From NCBI GenBank assembly GCA_036824145.1, contig DAITAT010000007.1, positions 1-50,499 on the forward strand: a stretch of DNA of 50,499 nt, written 5' to 3'. The DNA is from DATMMS01 sp036824145. Its GTDB lineage: Bacteria; Chloroflexota; Dormibacteria; DASZGP01. The notes below the pieces were generated by a model. It did not search any database and had not been told where the DNA came from. It saw nothing but the letters and a program-made list of their open reading frames with translations. Positions 1 through 9,702 of the stretch are shown one piece after another (the first letter of the stretch is position 1; each line of letters begins with the position of its first letter). The translations under genes and the position numbers were made by a program.

Positions 1-13
1 TGTCCGGTGGTGT

Positions 14-44
14 GGGAGGGGGCGGGTAGTCCCCGCTCCCTACC
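14..44 (+). terminator. Strong GC-rich hairpin upstream of the permease pair
   Basis: Bases 22-26 pair with 32-36 around a five-base loop. The stem extends outward (17-21 with 37-41, one G-T pair), and after one mismatch 14-15 pair with 43-44. A short T-rich stretch (48-52) follows. In peptide-transporter operons a hairpin of this kind often sits between the binding-protein gene and the permeases and lowers downstream expression. Whether it terminates here or only attenuates cannot be told, because the upstream gene lies outside the window. No gene is seen in bases 1-126. Confidence 0.4.
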
Positions 45-126
45 CGATTTCTAGGCCAACCGGCGCCGCGAACTTGCACTCAACAACACCAGATCTCAAC
101 GCCGGGCATACAATGAGGTCCCACCG

Positions 127-1134
127 ATGATCGGCTACGTTGTTCGCCGCCTGCTCCAGAGCGTCGGCATCCTCGTGCTCATCTCGCTTCTGCTCTTCTT
201 TGGGATGCAGCTTGTACCCGGTGGCCCGATGCAGGCCTTCTCGCAGAATCCACGCATGAGCCAGGTCACGCGCCTCGCCATCATCCATCGGTGGGGCCTC
301 GACCAGCCGCTCTACATCCAGTACTTCAAATGGTTCACGTCGATGCTCACCGGCGACTGGCAGTTCTCCTTCCTGGGCGGCCGACCGGTCAAGGACCTGA
401 TCCTCAAAGCGCTGCCGGCGACATTGCTGTTGATGGGAGTGTCCTACCTCATCGCGCAGCTGATCGCCCTACCCAGCGGCATTTACGCGGCCCTCAAGCG
501 CTACTCGTTCTTCGACCAGTTCGTCACCTTCTTCTCGTACGTCGGCTACTCCATGCCGACCTTCTTCCTGGGCCTGGTGCTGCTCTTCATCTTCGGGGTG
601 TCCCTCAAGCTCCTGCCAACCTCGTACATCATCAACGTCGGGGTCGCCGGGACGTCCTTCCTGTCGCCGGACTACGGGGTCTATTTCTCGCATCACACGG
701 TCCAGGCCATCCTCGATATCGGGAAGCACCTGATTCTGCCCGCGACCACGATCGCCGTCGTCACGATCGCCGGTGACTCGCGTTTCATGCGGGCGTCGAT
801 GCTGGATGCGATCCACCAGGACTACATGCGGACCGCCCGGGCCAAGGGCCTGCCCGAGCGCACCGTGATCTACAAGCACGGCTTGCGCAACGCCCTCCTC
901 CCGATCATCACCAATATCGGTCTGGAGCTGCCGCTGTTGTTCTCGGGAGCGATCGTTACCGAAGCGATCTTCACCTGGCCGGGCATGGGCCAACTCTTCT
1001 TCGGCGCGCTGAGCGACTTCGACTACCCGTTGATGATGGGCATCCTCTTCGTCAGCGCCATCCTTATCGTTTTAGGTAACCTGCTCGCGGACATCATGTA
1101 CGCGGTCGTGGACCCGAGGATTTCCTATGCTTGA
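127..1134 (+). CDS. Peptide/oligopeptide ABC transporter permease, DppB/OppB type
   Basis: One of the two membrane subunits of a peptide-type ABC importer. The 335-residue length is normal for the family. There is an N-terminal membrane segment at about residues 8-30, a periplasmic loop, then five further hydrophobic segments. The EAA coupling loop that contacts the ATPase is visible at about residues 231-255 (DYMRTARAKGLPERTV). The ATG at 127 is preceded by a GAGGT ribosome site at 116-120. A TACAAT hexamer at 109-114 could be a -10 element. The stop overlaps the next permease gene by eight bases, so the two are co-translated. The matching binding protein and ATPases are not adjacent; candidates lie at 7605-11403. 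Family assignment is firm, substrate (di- or oligopeptide, nickel, other) is not known. Confidence 0.93.
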   Translation: MIGYVVRRLLQSVGILVLISLLLFFGMQLVPGGPMQAFSQNPRMSQVTRLAIIHRWGLDQPLYIQYFKWFTSMLTGDWQFSFLGGRPVKDLILKALPATLLLMGVSYLIAQLIALPSGIYAALKRYSFFDQFVTFFSYVGYSMPTFFLGLVLLFIFGVSLKLLPTSYIINVGVAGTSFLSPDYGVYFSHHTVQAILDIGKHLILPATTIAVVTIAGDSRFMRASMLDAIHQDYMRTARAKGLPERTVIYKHGLRNALLPIITNIGLELPLLFSGAIVTEAIFTWPGMGQLFFGALSDFDYPLMMGILFVSAILIVLGNLLADIMYAVVDPRISYA

Positions 1135-2077
1135 CACCCGCCAGGTTGAGAGCGTGACCGTAAGCCCGGTAGGCGCCGGGATTGACGAGGGCAGCGATGT
1201 AGCGGTCAGGCAGTTCAGCTTCCGCGAGATGACGTACCGGCGCTTCATGCGCCACCCCACCGCCAAATGGGCGGTTGTCGGCCTGGTCCTGATCGCGATC
1301 GCCTGTTACGGGGCACCCCTCTGGCACGTGATCGCACCCAACTTCGTGGTCCTGCCGGACTCGTTTGGCGGTGCCAACGAGCTGGCACCCACGCTGGCGC
1401 ATCCGTTTGGCACCGACCAGTTCCTGGGTCACGACATCTTCAGCCAGGTCCTCTTTGGCGGCCGGCTGTCGCTCATGATCGGTATCGGGTCGATGATCAT
1501 CGCCACCTTCATCGGGGTGACGTGGGGGGCGGTGGCGGGCTACTTCGGCGGCACCACCGACGCGGTCCTGATGAGGGTCACCGACATCTTCCTGACCGTC
1601 CCCGTCCTGCTCACCATTCCGCTGGCCTCCAAGGTCTTCGGCCACGCCGACCCGGGGACCATCCTGATCATCTTCGGGCTGCTGAGCTGGCCCTCAATCT
1701 CTCGAATCGTGCGGAGCACGTTCCTCTCGCTTCGCGAATCTCAGTTCGCTGAAGCTGCCCGCGCGCTAGGGGCCTCGGCGCCGCGCATCATCTTCCGCCA
1801 CCTGCTGCCCAACGCGGTGGGCCCGATCATGGTCGCGTTCACCCTCGGCATCGCCTACAACATCGTGCTGGAGGCGTTCGTCAGCTTCCTCGGGCTCGGC
1901 CTGCAGCCGCCAACGTATTCCTGGGGCTCGATCATGTCAGGCGCCCAGGGCGACCTGGTCAACGGCGACTGGTGGTGGATCACCTTCCCCGGCCTGGCCC
2001 TGACCGCGACCGTGCTCTGCATCAACTTCATCGGCGACGGGCTTCGTGATGCCCTCGACCCAAAGATCATCGATTAG
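1127..2077 (+). CDS. Peptide/oligopeptide ABC transporter permease, DppC/OppC type
   Basis: Second membrane subunit of the peptide-type importer, partner of the gene just upstream, which it overlaps by eight bases. The 316-residue protein has an N-terminal cytoplasmic tail of about 45 residues, a first membrane helix at about 46-66, an extracytoplasmic loop with the family's HPFGTDQFLGHD-type motif, then five helices. The EAA loop is at about residues 207-230 (FAEAARALGASAPRII). The start is the ATG at 1127, in the ATGCTTGACACC context that overlaps the upstream stop. Nothing in the sequence defines the substrate. Transcription seems to end downstream, since the next gene has its own strong ribosome site after about 150 bases. 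Confidence 0.93.
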   Translation: MLDTRQVESVTVSPVGAGIDEGSDVAVRQFSFREMTYRRFMRHPTAKWAVVGLVLIAIACYGAPLWHVIAPNFVVLPDSFGGANELAPTLAHPFGTDQFLGHDIFSQVLFGGRLSLMIGIGSMIIATFIGVTWGAVAGYFGGTTDAVLMRVTDIFLTVPVLLTIPLASKVFGHADPGTILIIFGLLSWPSISRIVRSTFLSLRESQFAEAARALGASAPRIIFRHLLPNAVGPIMVAFTLGIAYNIVLEAFVSFLGLGLQPPTYSWGSIMSGAQGDLVNGDWWWITFPGLALTATVLCINFIGDGLRDALDPKIID

Positions 2078-2229
2078 GCCCTGACGGTGCCGCGGTCGCG
2101 GGGCCAGGAGGGCCGTGGCCAATGGTGGCGGAGTTCTGTCGGGGCCTACCAGGAGGCGGGGATCGTCGTCGGCGACTGAGCCCGGGTAGGTCGACTAGAG
2201 TGCTCAATAATCAAGGAGGAGGGGACGCC

Positions 2230-2748
2230 GTGAGAACGCGCACCAAGTTCGTGCTGTCTGCCGCGGCGATGGCGGTGACAGCGTGTGGCAGTAGCAGCGC
2301 AAAGTCGACGGCGACCAGCTCCCCGGCTTTGACGCCCAGCGCCGCCGTATCGGCTGCGCCGGCTCTGAACGTGACGGCCACAGCCGAGGATTACACCGGC
2401 AAGCCCGCGCCTGCCGGAGCCGTTGTGATGACGATGGCAGCGCTGCTGTTCAATCCTCCGGTGCCAGCCGGAATGGGTACCAAGATCGTCATCTACATCG
2501 ACAACAAGGATCCGGACGGGCACGACTGCGAACGTTTCGGTGGGCCGCCTGGGTCGAATATCTGCTACCAGCACGGCCTTCTAGTGCTGGGACCAGGGGG
2601 AGCAATCCTCGGCAAGACGGACACGGTGTCGCCTGGCCACCAGGCGGTGCTCACACTTGATGGGATGCGGCCCGGAAAATACCAGTTCTATTGCCCTCTG
2701 GTAGATCACAGGTCCCTCGGTATGAAGGGTCTCCTCACCGTCACGTAG
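2230..2748 (+). CDS. Cupredoxin-like copper-binding lipoprotein
   Basis: A secreted lipoprotein with a cupredoxin fold and a probable type 1 copper site. The GTG at 2230 is chosen because a near-perfect ribosome site, AAGGAGGA at 2213-2220, lies nine bases upstream; an in-frame extension to 2122 lacks this. The product has 172 residues. The signal peptide ends in a VTAC lipobox (Cys19) followed by a Ser/Ala-rich linker to about residue 48. The C-terminal pattern Cys155-x4-His160-x4-Met165 is the classic Cys-His-Met ligand set; His97 or His113 could be the fourth ligand. Two further cysteines (HDCERF and NICYQH) may form a disulfide. It likely carries electrons or binds copper outside the membrane. 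A close paralogue lies inverted at the right edge of the window. Confidence 0.8.
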   Translation: MRTRTKFVLSAAAMAVTACGSSSAKSTATSSPALTPSAAVSAAPALNVTATAEDYTGKPAPAGAVVMTMAALLFNPPVPAGMGTKIVIYIDNKDPDGHDCERFGGPPGSNICYQHGLLVLGPGGAILGKTDTVSPGHQAVLTLDGMRPGKYQFYCPLVDHRSLGMKGLLTVT

Positions 2749-2755
2749 ATACACT

Positions 2756-2771
2756 CCCGCACACTCGCGGG
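2756..2771. terminator. Short hairpin between convergent genes
   Basis: CCCGC (2756-2760) pairs with GCGGG (2767-2771) around ACACTC. It lies eight bases after the cupredoxin stop and before the stop of the convergent gene at 2787. There is no T tract, so intrinsic termination is uncertain. Confidence 0.3.
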
Positions 2772-2786
2772 GTCGACCGCGTCGGC

Positions 2787-3410
2787 TCAGCCCTGCAGAA
2801 GCAGGAGAACGCCGAGCGTGAGCGGGACGAGGTGAATCATGACGGGGGGCTCAAAAGGGGACACTCCCTTGATGCGCGGTTGGCTCGAAGCCAGGCCGAC
2901 CGCGCCGGCGAGGCCGAACACCAACGCCAACCAGCCGGACCACGGCGGCAGCGTCGCGCCCGCCAGGATGGCGACGCCGAACGCCGCCAGTGAGAGGTAG
3001 GCAGTCAGCATGTAGACGGCGAAGAGGCGCCCCGACCAGTCCTGGAGTGGCAGGAACCAATCGGGGAGGGGGACGGTGAAGGCACGGGCGATGTAGGGCG
3101 GCACGCTGAGCCTGTACATCTCGAAGACGCACCAGATCGCAGCTCCAGCCGCGTAAGCGAACGCCGCCGCCACCGCGAACGGCTGGGCCAGTTGAACCGC
3201 AAGGAGACCGAGCCCGGCAGCCGTAAGGAGGACTGCTGCGGTCATGCAGACATGGCAGACCAGCCATGCCGTTGGGTGCGCGGCGATTGTTGCGAGGTAG
3301 GTCGCTTGGTCCCCAGTCCATGCGCCATAAAGTTGGGGCAGGCTGGCCGCGAAGATGAACAGCGTGGCGCCGACGACGAGAAGGATGCCCGCCAGGTGTC
3401 CAGGTTCCAT
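2787..3410 (-). CDS. Polytopic membrane protein of unknown function
   Basis: A 207-residue hydrophobic protein that I do not recognise as a named family. About six membrane segments are visible: near residues 5-25, 45-70, 78-98, 118-145, 152-170 and 185-205. Between the second and third pairs is a short loop with FEMYRL and the aromatic stretch PDWFLPLQDW. The ATG at 3410 is chosen because it begins directly at the first hydrophobic helix; the longer open frame upstream runs antisense through the DinB-like gene. It follows that gene by 29 bases on the same strand and is probably the last member of an operon that begins with the ABC exporter at 7520. No catalytic motif is evident. Confidence 0.7.
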   Translation of the reverse strand: MEPGHLAGILLVVGATLFIFAASLPQLYGAWTGDQATYLATIAAHPTAWLVCHVCMTAAVLLTAAGLGLLAVQLAQPFAVAAAFAYAAGAAIWCVFEMYRLSVPPYIARAFTVPLPDWFLPLQDWSGRLFAVYMLTAYLSLAAFGVAILAGATLPPWSGWLALVFGLAGAVGLASSQPRIKGVSPFEPPVMIHLVPLTLGVLLLLQG

Positions 3411-3439
3411 CACCGCGTAATATGCACCGCTGCGGGAGC

Positions 3440-3910
3440 CTAGCTGTGTTCGGTGATTCCCGCGAGGTGCTCCTCGGCGTGGCCGATGCCGTTGCGGTTG
3501 ATGAATTCCTCGATTGTCCAGGGCTCGTAGCCGTCGTGGTAGACGGCGGTCTTGGCGAGGTCGTCGTCGGTCAGGCCGCGGACTGTGGCGGCGAGCTTGT
3601 CCGCGCGAGCTGAGAGTTTCTCGAGGGCTTCGGCCTTGGTGAAGGTACCGTCGTGGGAGTCGAAGCGGGCGTTGCTGGCGTTGACGACCTCGTCGGTCAG
3701 CGGCACCCAGGTGCCCGCGACCATGGCCTGCAGCATCAGGCCCTGGACGTGGTAGCCGCCGGCGATGTGGCGGATCACGGTCCTGACGTTGCGACCCTCG
3801 TGCTCGCTGTGCCGCTCCCACTCCTCGTCGGAGCATGACTCCACGAAAGCCATCACGGAGTTGTTAGCCGTCTCCAAACGGGCTGACAGTTGCTTGGCCG
3901 TCTCAGACAT
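3440..3910 (-). CDS. DinB-like / mycothiol-dependent maleylpyruvate isomerase-fold protein
   Basis: A 156-residue all-helical protein with the DinB/MDMPI_N layout: an N-terminal helix, then RTVIRHIAGGYHVQGL (about residues 44-59) carrying two histidines in the position where the family binds a metal, and a C-terminal helix ending NGIGHAEEHLAGI with further histidines (about residues 140-152). Members are thiol-dependent metalloenzymes (mycothiol, bacillithiol) or uncharacterised; the reaction here cannot be stated. The ATG at 3910 has a good ribosome site (GGGAGG) a few bases upstream. It starts 11 bases after the exporter gene's stop, so it is probably co-transcribed with the ABC exporter. 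Confidence 0.75.
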   Translation of the reverse strand: MSETAKQLSARLETANNSVMAFVESCSDEEWERHSEHEGRNVRTVIRHIAGGYHVQGLMLQAMVAGTWVPLTDEVVNASNARFDSHDGTFTKAEALEKLSARADKLAATVRGLTDDDLAKTAVYHDGYEPWTIEEFINRNGIGHAEEHLAGITEHS

Positions 3911-3921
3911 GGCTCCCTCCC

Positions 3922-5793
3922 TTAACTGCTTGTTCTGAACGGCGCCTCGGTGACCGCCATTCCCTCATCCGCCGGCCGCCGCGAGGTGCGGGTGTTGCCC
4001 AGCCAGCTGTCGTACAGCCCAGCGTAGACGCCGCCCATCGCCACCAGCTCGGCGTGGGTGCCGCGCTCGACGATGCGGCCGTTGTCGAAGACCAACACCG
4101 AGTCGGCCTGCTCGGCCGTCGAAAGCCGGTGCGCGATGGTGATCGTGGTGCGGCCTTCGGTCAGGCGATGCATCGCCTGGTTGAGGTTGCGCTCGGTCTC
4201 GGGGTCGACGTTGCTGGTGGCTTCGTCGAGGATCAAGAGCCCGGCTTCGCCCAGCTGCGCCCGGACCAGCGCGACCAGCTGGCGTTCGCCTACCGACAGA
4301 CGCTCGCCGCGCTCGCCCACATTGGTGTCCAGCCCGCGCGGCATGCCCTCGATCCAGTCGTGCAACCCGAGGTCGGTGAACGCTTGCAGGACCTCCTCGT
4401 CGCTGGCGCCCTCATGCCCGTAGCGGACGTTCTCTCGGATGGTGTTGTCGAAGAGGAAGCCGTCCTGGGCGATCATCCGGATGGCCTCACGCCGCGAGGT
4501 GGGCGCCGCCTCGCGGAGGTTCAGGCCGCCAACCGAGACGCTGCCGGCGGTGGGGTCGGCGAGGCGGCAGAGCAGCTTCGCGAACGTGGTCTTGCCGGAG
4601 CCGGTCTCGCCCACGACCGCGATGTGGCTGCCGGGCGTGATGTCGACGTCCACGTGCAGCAGGACCAGGCCGCCTTCGCGATAGGCGAAGCTCATGTCCA
4701 CGATCCGAACCGGCAGCGCTCCGCTGGGGAGCTTGGTGCCGGGCGAGGGCTCCTGGATCTCGATGGGAAGGTCGAGCACCGAAAGGATTTTGCGCCAGCC
4801 GGCGATCGCCGTCTGGGTCTGGTCGAAGGTCTCCGAGAGCTCCGATATCGGCTGCAGGAAGAGGTTCACCAGGAAGAGGAACGCGACCACCTCGCCCAGG
4901 CTCAGCCCCATCCGCTTCCCGTAGACCGCCCCCACAACGAGGACCGCGGCAACCGCCATGGAACCGAAGAAGTCGCCGACCGGGAAGATGCTGGCCATGT
5001 ACTTGTTGGCGCTGACCTGGGCGCTGTACTGGTTGCCGATGGCGGTCTTGATGCGCTTGTCGATGTGCTCCTCGACGCCGTACGCGCGCACCACGGCGAC
5101 CCCCATCAGGCTCTCCGATACCTCGGACATGGTTTCGCCGACCCGGTTCCGAACAACGTCATAGGCGCGTAGCATGCCGCGCTGCAGATGTCTCAGCACC
5201 AGTACCAATGGCGACATGATCAAGACCACCATGACCGTCAGCTGCCAGGAGTAGATCAGCATCACGACCAGGGTGGTCAGCATCAGCGTGGTGCTGATGA
5301 TCCAGGACAGCGCGCCCCACTCCATGAAGATCGCCAGCGTGTCCATGTCGGCGGTCACTCGGGCGACGTACGCCCCCTTCTTCCGGGCCGACTGCTCCGC
5401 CAGGCTCAGCTTGTGGATGTGGTTGAAGACGCGCACTCGCATGCTGAAGAGCGAGTTCTCCGACGCCCTCACCATGCGCGAAAAGCTGGTCCTGGCGGCG
5501 AAGTACACGACCACGATGGCCAGCGCGCCGGCGCCGCAGGCCGGGTAGATGAACTCCGGCCGGAAGCCGCCCGGCCCGCTGAAGCCCTTGTCCAGGATCT
5601 GCTGGATGAGGATCGGCACCAGCAGCTGTCCGAAGCCGCTGACGATCGCGAAGCCAACCGTGTACCAGATGCCCTTGCGCAGCTCAGGCGCCTCACGGAG
5701 CCCGCGCCGCAGCACCGCCATCGCTCCCGAGAGCTCGGCGGGTACCGGCAGGTCGACGTCTTCTTCGAGGGCGCCCGAGATCGCGTGGCTCAC
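3922..5793 (-). CDS. ABC exporter half-transporter with canonical catalytic residues (subunit B)
   Basis: A fused membrane domain (six helices, about residues 40-330) and ATPase domain (about 365-605) of a type IV multidrug/lipid exporter; 623 residues. The ATPase has Walker A GETGSGKTT, Q-loop AQDGFLF, Walker B LLILDEATS with the catalytic glutamate, and the switch histidine in TIAHRLST. Its ABC signature is degenerate, LSVGERQ instead of LSGGQ. The GTG start at 5793 overlaps the stop of the upstream half-transporter gene in a GTGA junction. The upstream gene has the opposite set of defects, so the two should form a heterodimer with one consensus and one degenerate ATP site, as in TM287/288 and BmrCD. 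Substrate unknown. Confidence 0.92.
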   Translation of the reverse strand: MSHAISGALEEDVDLPVPAELSGAMAVLRRGLREAPELRKGIWYTVGFAIVSGFGQLLVPILIQQILDKGFSGPGGFRPEFIYPACGAGALAIVVVYFAARTSFSRMVRASENSLFSMRVRVFNHIHKLSLAEQSARKKGAYVARVTADMDTLAIFMEWGALSWIISTTLMLTTLVVMLIYSWQLTVMVVLIMSPLVLVLRHLQRGMLRAYDVVRNRVGETMSEVSESLMGVAVVRAYGVEEHIDKRIKTAIGNQYSAQVSANKYMASIFPVGDFFGSMAVAAVLVVGAVYGKRMGLSLGEVVAFLFLVNLFLQPISELSETFDQTQTAIAGWRKILSVLDLPIEIQEPSPGTKLPSGALPVRIVDMSFAYREGGLVLLHVDVDITPGSHIAVVGETGSGKTTFAKLLCRLADPTAGSVSVGGLNLREAAPTSRREAIRMIAQDGFLFDNTIRENVRYGHEGASDEEVLQAFTDLGLHDWIEGMPRGLDTNVGERGERLSVGERQLVALVRAQLGEAGLLILDEATSNVDPETERNLNQAMHRLTEGRTTITIAHRLSTAEQADSVLVFDNGRIVERGTHAELVAMGGVYAGLYDSWLGNTRTSRRPADEGMAVTEAPFRTSS

Positions 5794-7520
5794 ACCGCCG
5801 CCCTCTCGTAGGCCATCACCATCGCCTCGTAAGCAGGGTTGGCCAGGAGCTGCTCGTGGGTGCCTTCGGCCGCGATCCGGCCGCCCTCCATGAAGAGGAC
5901 GCGGTCCGCGAGCGAGATCGTGGAAACCCTGTACGCCACCACCAGCAGGGTGCAGCGCAGGCTCTGGTTTAGGCCCCGGAGGATAGTCGCCTCAACAGTC
6001 GGGTCGACGGCGGAGGTGGCGTCGTCGAGGATCAGCACCTGAGGCCGGCGCAGCAGCGCCCGCGCCAGCGCGATGCGCTGGCGCTGCCCGCCGGACAGCG
6101 TCACGCCTCGCTCGCCGAGCACGCTGTCGTAGCCGTGGGGCAGGTTCTGGATGAAGACGTGCGCCTGGGCGAGTCGGGCCGCCTCCCGGATCTCCGACTC
6201 GCCGGCATCCATGTCCAGGGCGATGTTGTCGCGCACGGTGGTGGCGAAGAGGAAGCTCTCCTGGAAGACGATCGAGATCGCCCGGCGACGCTCCTCGGGG
6301 TCGATCGATCGCAGCTCCAGGCCACCCAGCAGCACCTGCCCTTCCCGAGGGTCCTCGAGGCCGATGAGGAGGTCCATCAGGGTGCTCTTGCCTGCCCCCG
6401 TCGACCCCACCAGGGCGATCGTCTCGTGGGGCTGCAGTGTGAAGTCGACGCCGCGCAGTACGGCGTTGCCATCAAAGCCGAAGCCAAGGTCTTTGACCTG
6501 GAGGCCGAGGGGACCCGCGGGCAGTCGCGTGGAGCCGACGTCTGGGCGCCGACGCCCCGGCTCGCTCAGCACCTCCTCGATCCGAGCCCGGCCGACAACC
6601 GCCAGGGGCACGTCCGAGAGCACGAAGCCCAGCAGACGGATCGGGAACGCCAGCAACTGGAAGAGGCTGAGAAACTGGATCAGGGTCCCTGTACTGATTG
6701 CGTGGGTGGAGATCCGCCACGAACCGACGGCGAGCAGGATGATCGCTCCCAGCGTCGGCAGGGAGTCGAAGGCGGGTTCGAATCCCGCGCGCAAGCGGCC
6801 GACCTTGATCCGTTCGTTCCGCAGCCCATCGGCCTTGGCGGCGAGGCGCATGACCTCGGCGGCCTCCCGCCCCAGCGTCTTCACCACCAGCGCCCCGTCG
6901 ATGCTCTCGTGGGCGACCGACGAGACCTCGCCGACCTTCTCCTGGGCCCGCATCTGTGGCGCCTCGACGGCGGCGCTGTAGAAGTGGTTGAGGATCGTCA
7001 AGAGAGGCAGGATGGCCAGCCCGATGGCGGCCAGGAAGGGATCGGTCAGGATCAGCGAGACCACCGCGAATATCACCAGCAGCACGACGGCGCTGGAGTA
7101 GGGAAGGGGGTGGAGCACGTCAGTCGCCGTGGTGACGTCGGATTCGGTGTGGGCGATCAGCTCACCGGCGGGCTTGGAGCGATGGAACGCCATCGGCAGG
7201 CGCCGGTAGTGGTCCACCACCATGATCCGCAGGCTGGCCTGCACGCGGGCTGCTGTCAGGCCCGCGAAGAAGCGCCGGAAGACGATCCCGAACGACCGCA
7301 CCAGGGCCACCATCATGACCGCGCCTGCGCCCAGGGCGATGGAGCTGCCACTGACTCCGCCATGGAATGCGGGCACCAGCACCAGGTCGGTGACCCGTCC
7401 CAGGACGTAGGCGCTGGCGACGGTTGCCCCGGCGTAAATCGCGGCGCTGGAGACGGCGACCGCAAATGGCAGCGGATGCATGCGGACATAGCTCCACACG
7501 ACCCGAAAACCGCGTCTCAT
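5790..7520 (-). CDS. ABC exporter half-transporter with degenerate catalytic residues (subunit A)
   Basis: A 576-residue half-transporter: six helices over about residues 10-300, ATPase domain about 330-570. Walker A (GSTGAGKST), Q-loop (FQESFLF) and the signature LSGGQRQ are intact. The residue after Walker B is Asp, not Glu (LILDDATS), and the switch histidine is Tyr (VVAYRVST). It therefore lends a good signature to its partner but should hydrolyse ATP poorly itself. The ATG at 7520 is preferred to one at 7550 because AGGAG lies six bases upstream of it; the longer start has no ribosome site. It is the first gene of a reverse-strand operon with 3922-5793, 3440-3910 and perhaps 2787-3410. 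Confidence 0.92.
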   Translation of the reverse strand: MRRGFRVVWSYVRMHPLPFAVAVSSAAIYAGATVASAYVLGRVTDLVLVPAFHGGVSGSSIALGAGAVMMVALVRSFGIVFRRFFAGLTAARVQASLRIMVVDHYRRLPMAFHRSKPAGELIAHTESDVTTATDVLHPLPYSSAVVLLVIFAVVSLILTDPFLAAIGLAILPLLTILNHFYSAAVEAPQMRAQEKVGEVSSVAHESIDGALVVKTLGREAAEVMRLAAKADGLRNERIKVGRLRAGFEPAFDSLPTLGAIILLAVGSWRISTHAISTGTLIQFLSLFQLLAFPIRLLGFVLSDVPLAVVGRARIEEVLSEPGRRRPDVGSTRLPAGPLGLQVKDLGFGFDGNAVLRGVDFTLQPHETIALVGSTGAGKSTLMDLLIGLEDPREGQVLLGGLELRSIDPEERRRAISIVFQESFLFATTVRDNIALDMDAGESEIREAARLAQAHVFIQNLPHGYDSVLGERGVTLSGGQRQRIALARALLRRPQVLILDDATSAVDPTVEATILRGLNQSLRCTLLVVAYRVSTISLADRVLFMEGGRIAAEGTHEQLLANPAYEAMVMAYERAAV

Positions 7521-7604
7521 CACGCTCTCCTGCTCGACTTGCGCGCCCATCCAACTGAGCCTATCAGCGGGGGGCGGGGACTCAGGCCGGAGCCCCGGTT
7601 TGGG

Positions 7605-8629
7605 TCAGGTGAAGTGGCAGGCCGCCAAGTGGCCGGGCTCTTTCTCCTCCAACGGCGGCTCTTGCTCGGCGCAAATTCCGTCGATGGTGCCCTTGGCCCG
7701 CGCCAACGGGCAGCGGGTGCGGAAGTGGCACCCGGATGGCGGGTTGAAGGGGCTGGGGACGTCGCCCTCGAGCTTGGTGCGCTCGTGGCGAACCTCTGGG
7801 TCCGGGTGGGGGATCGCGGTGAGCAGCGACTCGGTGTACGGGTGCTTGGGGTTTTCGTAGAGGCTCTTGGCGTCGGCCAGCTCGACAATCTTGCCGAGGT
7901 ACATCACCGCCACCCGGTCGCTGATGTAAGACACCACCGCGAGGTTGTGGGCCACGAACAGGTAGGTCAGGTTGAACTCGCGCTTGAGCTCGACAAGCAG
8001 GTTGAGGACCTGGGACTGGATCGAGACGTCGAGGGCCGAGACCGGCTCGTCGGCGACGATCAGCTTGGGGCGGGTGACCAGGGCGCGAGCTATGCCGATA
8101 CGCTGGCGCTGACCGCCCGAGAACTCGTGGGGGTAGCGGTTGGTGTACTCCGGGCGGAGCCCGACGCGGTTGAGGGTCTCGTGGACCCGCTTCTCCCTCT
8201 CCTTGCGGTCCTTGAGCCCGTGCACCAACAGGCCCTCGCCGACGATGTCGCCGACCGACATCCGGGGGTTGAGGGAGCCGATCGGGTCCTGGAAGATCAT
8301 CTGCATCTCGGCGCGGAACGGCTTCAGGCTGCGCGCCGGTAGATCGGTGAAGTCCTTGCCGTCGAACTCGATCCGCCCTTCGGTTGGCTCGATCAGGCGG
8401 AGGATGGTGCGCCCCAGGGTCGACTTGCCGCATCCCGACTCACCCACGAGCCCGACAGTTTCACCCCGCCGCACATCGAGGCTGACGCCATCGACAGCCT
8501 TAACGTACCCGACCACCCGCTGCAGGAAGCCGCGGCGCACTGGGAAGTACTTCTGGATGTTCTGGAGCCGAAGCAGGTTGTCGTCGCCGGACTTCACGTC
8601 CAGCACCGGCGCGCTCTCTGCGGTGGCGT

Positions 8630-8633
<4 letters not shown>
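7605..8633 (-). CDS. Peptide ABC transporter ATPase, DppF/OppF type
   Basis: One of two ATPases of a peptide-type importer; 342 residues. Walker A GESGCGKST, Q-loop FQDPIGSLNPRMS, signature EFSGGQRQR, Walker B LIVADEPVSALD and the switch-histidine motif FVAHNLAVV are all present. The C-terminal oligopeptide-transporter extension follows, with four cysteines (CHFRTRCPLA, GICAEQ, AACHFT). Such clusters have been described as metal or Fe-S binding in some homologues; that is inference here. The ATG at 8633 overlaps the upstream ATPase stop in an ATGA junction, while the longer open frame has no support. The gene pairs with 8630-9694 and probably energises permeases such as those at 127-2077. Confidence 0.92.
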
Positions 8634-9694
<1,061 letters not shown>

Positions 9695-9702
9695 GTGCGA
9701 AT

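Noticed and set aside
4054..5172. Plus-strand open frame antisense to the exporter ATPase
   Set aside because: Reverse-frame shadow of 3922-5793 with no ribosome site or recognisable motif.
6772..6788. GCGGGTTCGAATCCCGC, which looks like a tRNA T-arm
   Set aside because: It lies in the middle of the exporter gene and encodes conserved sequence on the other strand; no acceptor, D or anticodon arms of the right spacing were found around it.
6135..8342. Long plus-strand open frame of over 700 codons
   Set aside because: It is antisense to two well-supported ABC genes, has a composition of Gln/Arg/Asp/His typical of reverse frames in GC-rich DNA, and shows no domain.
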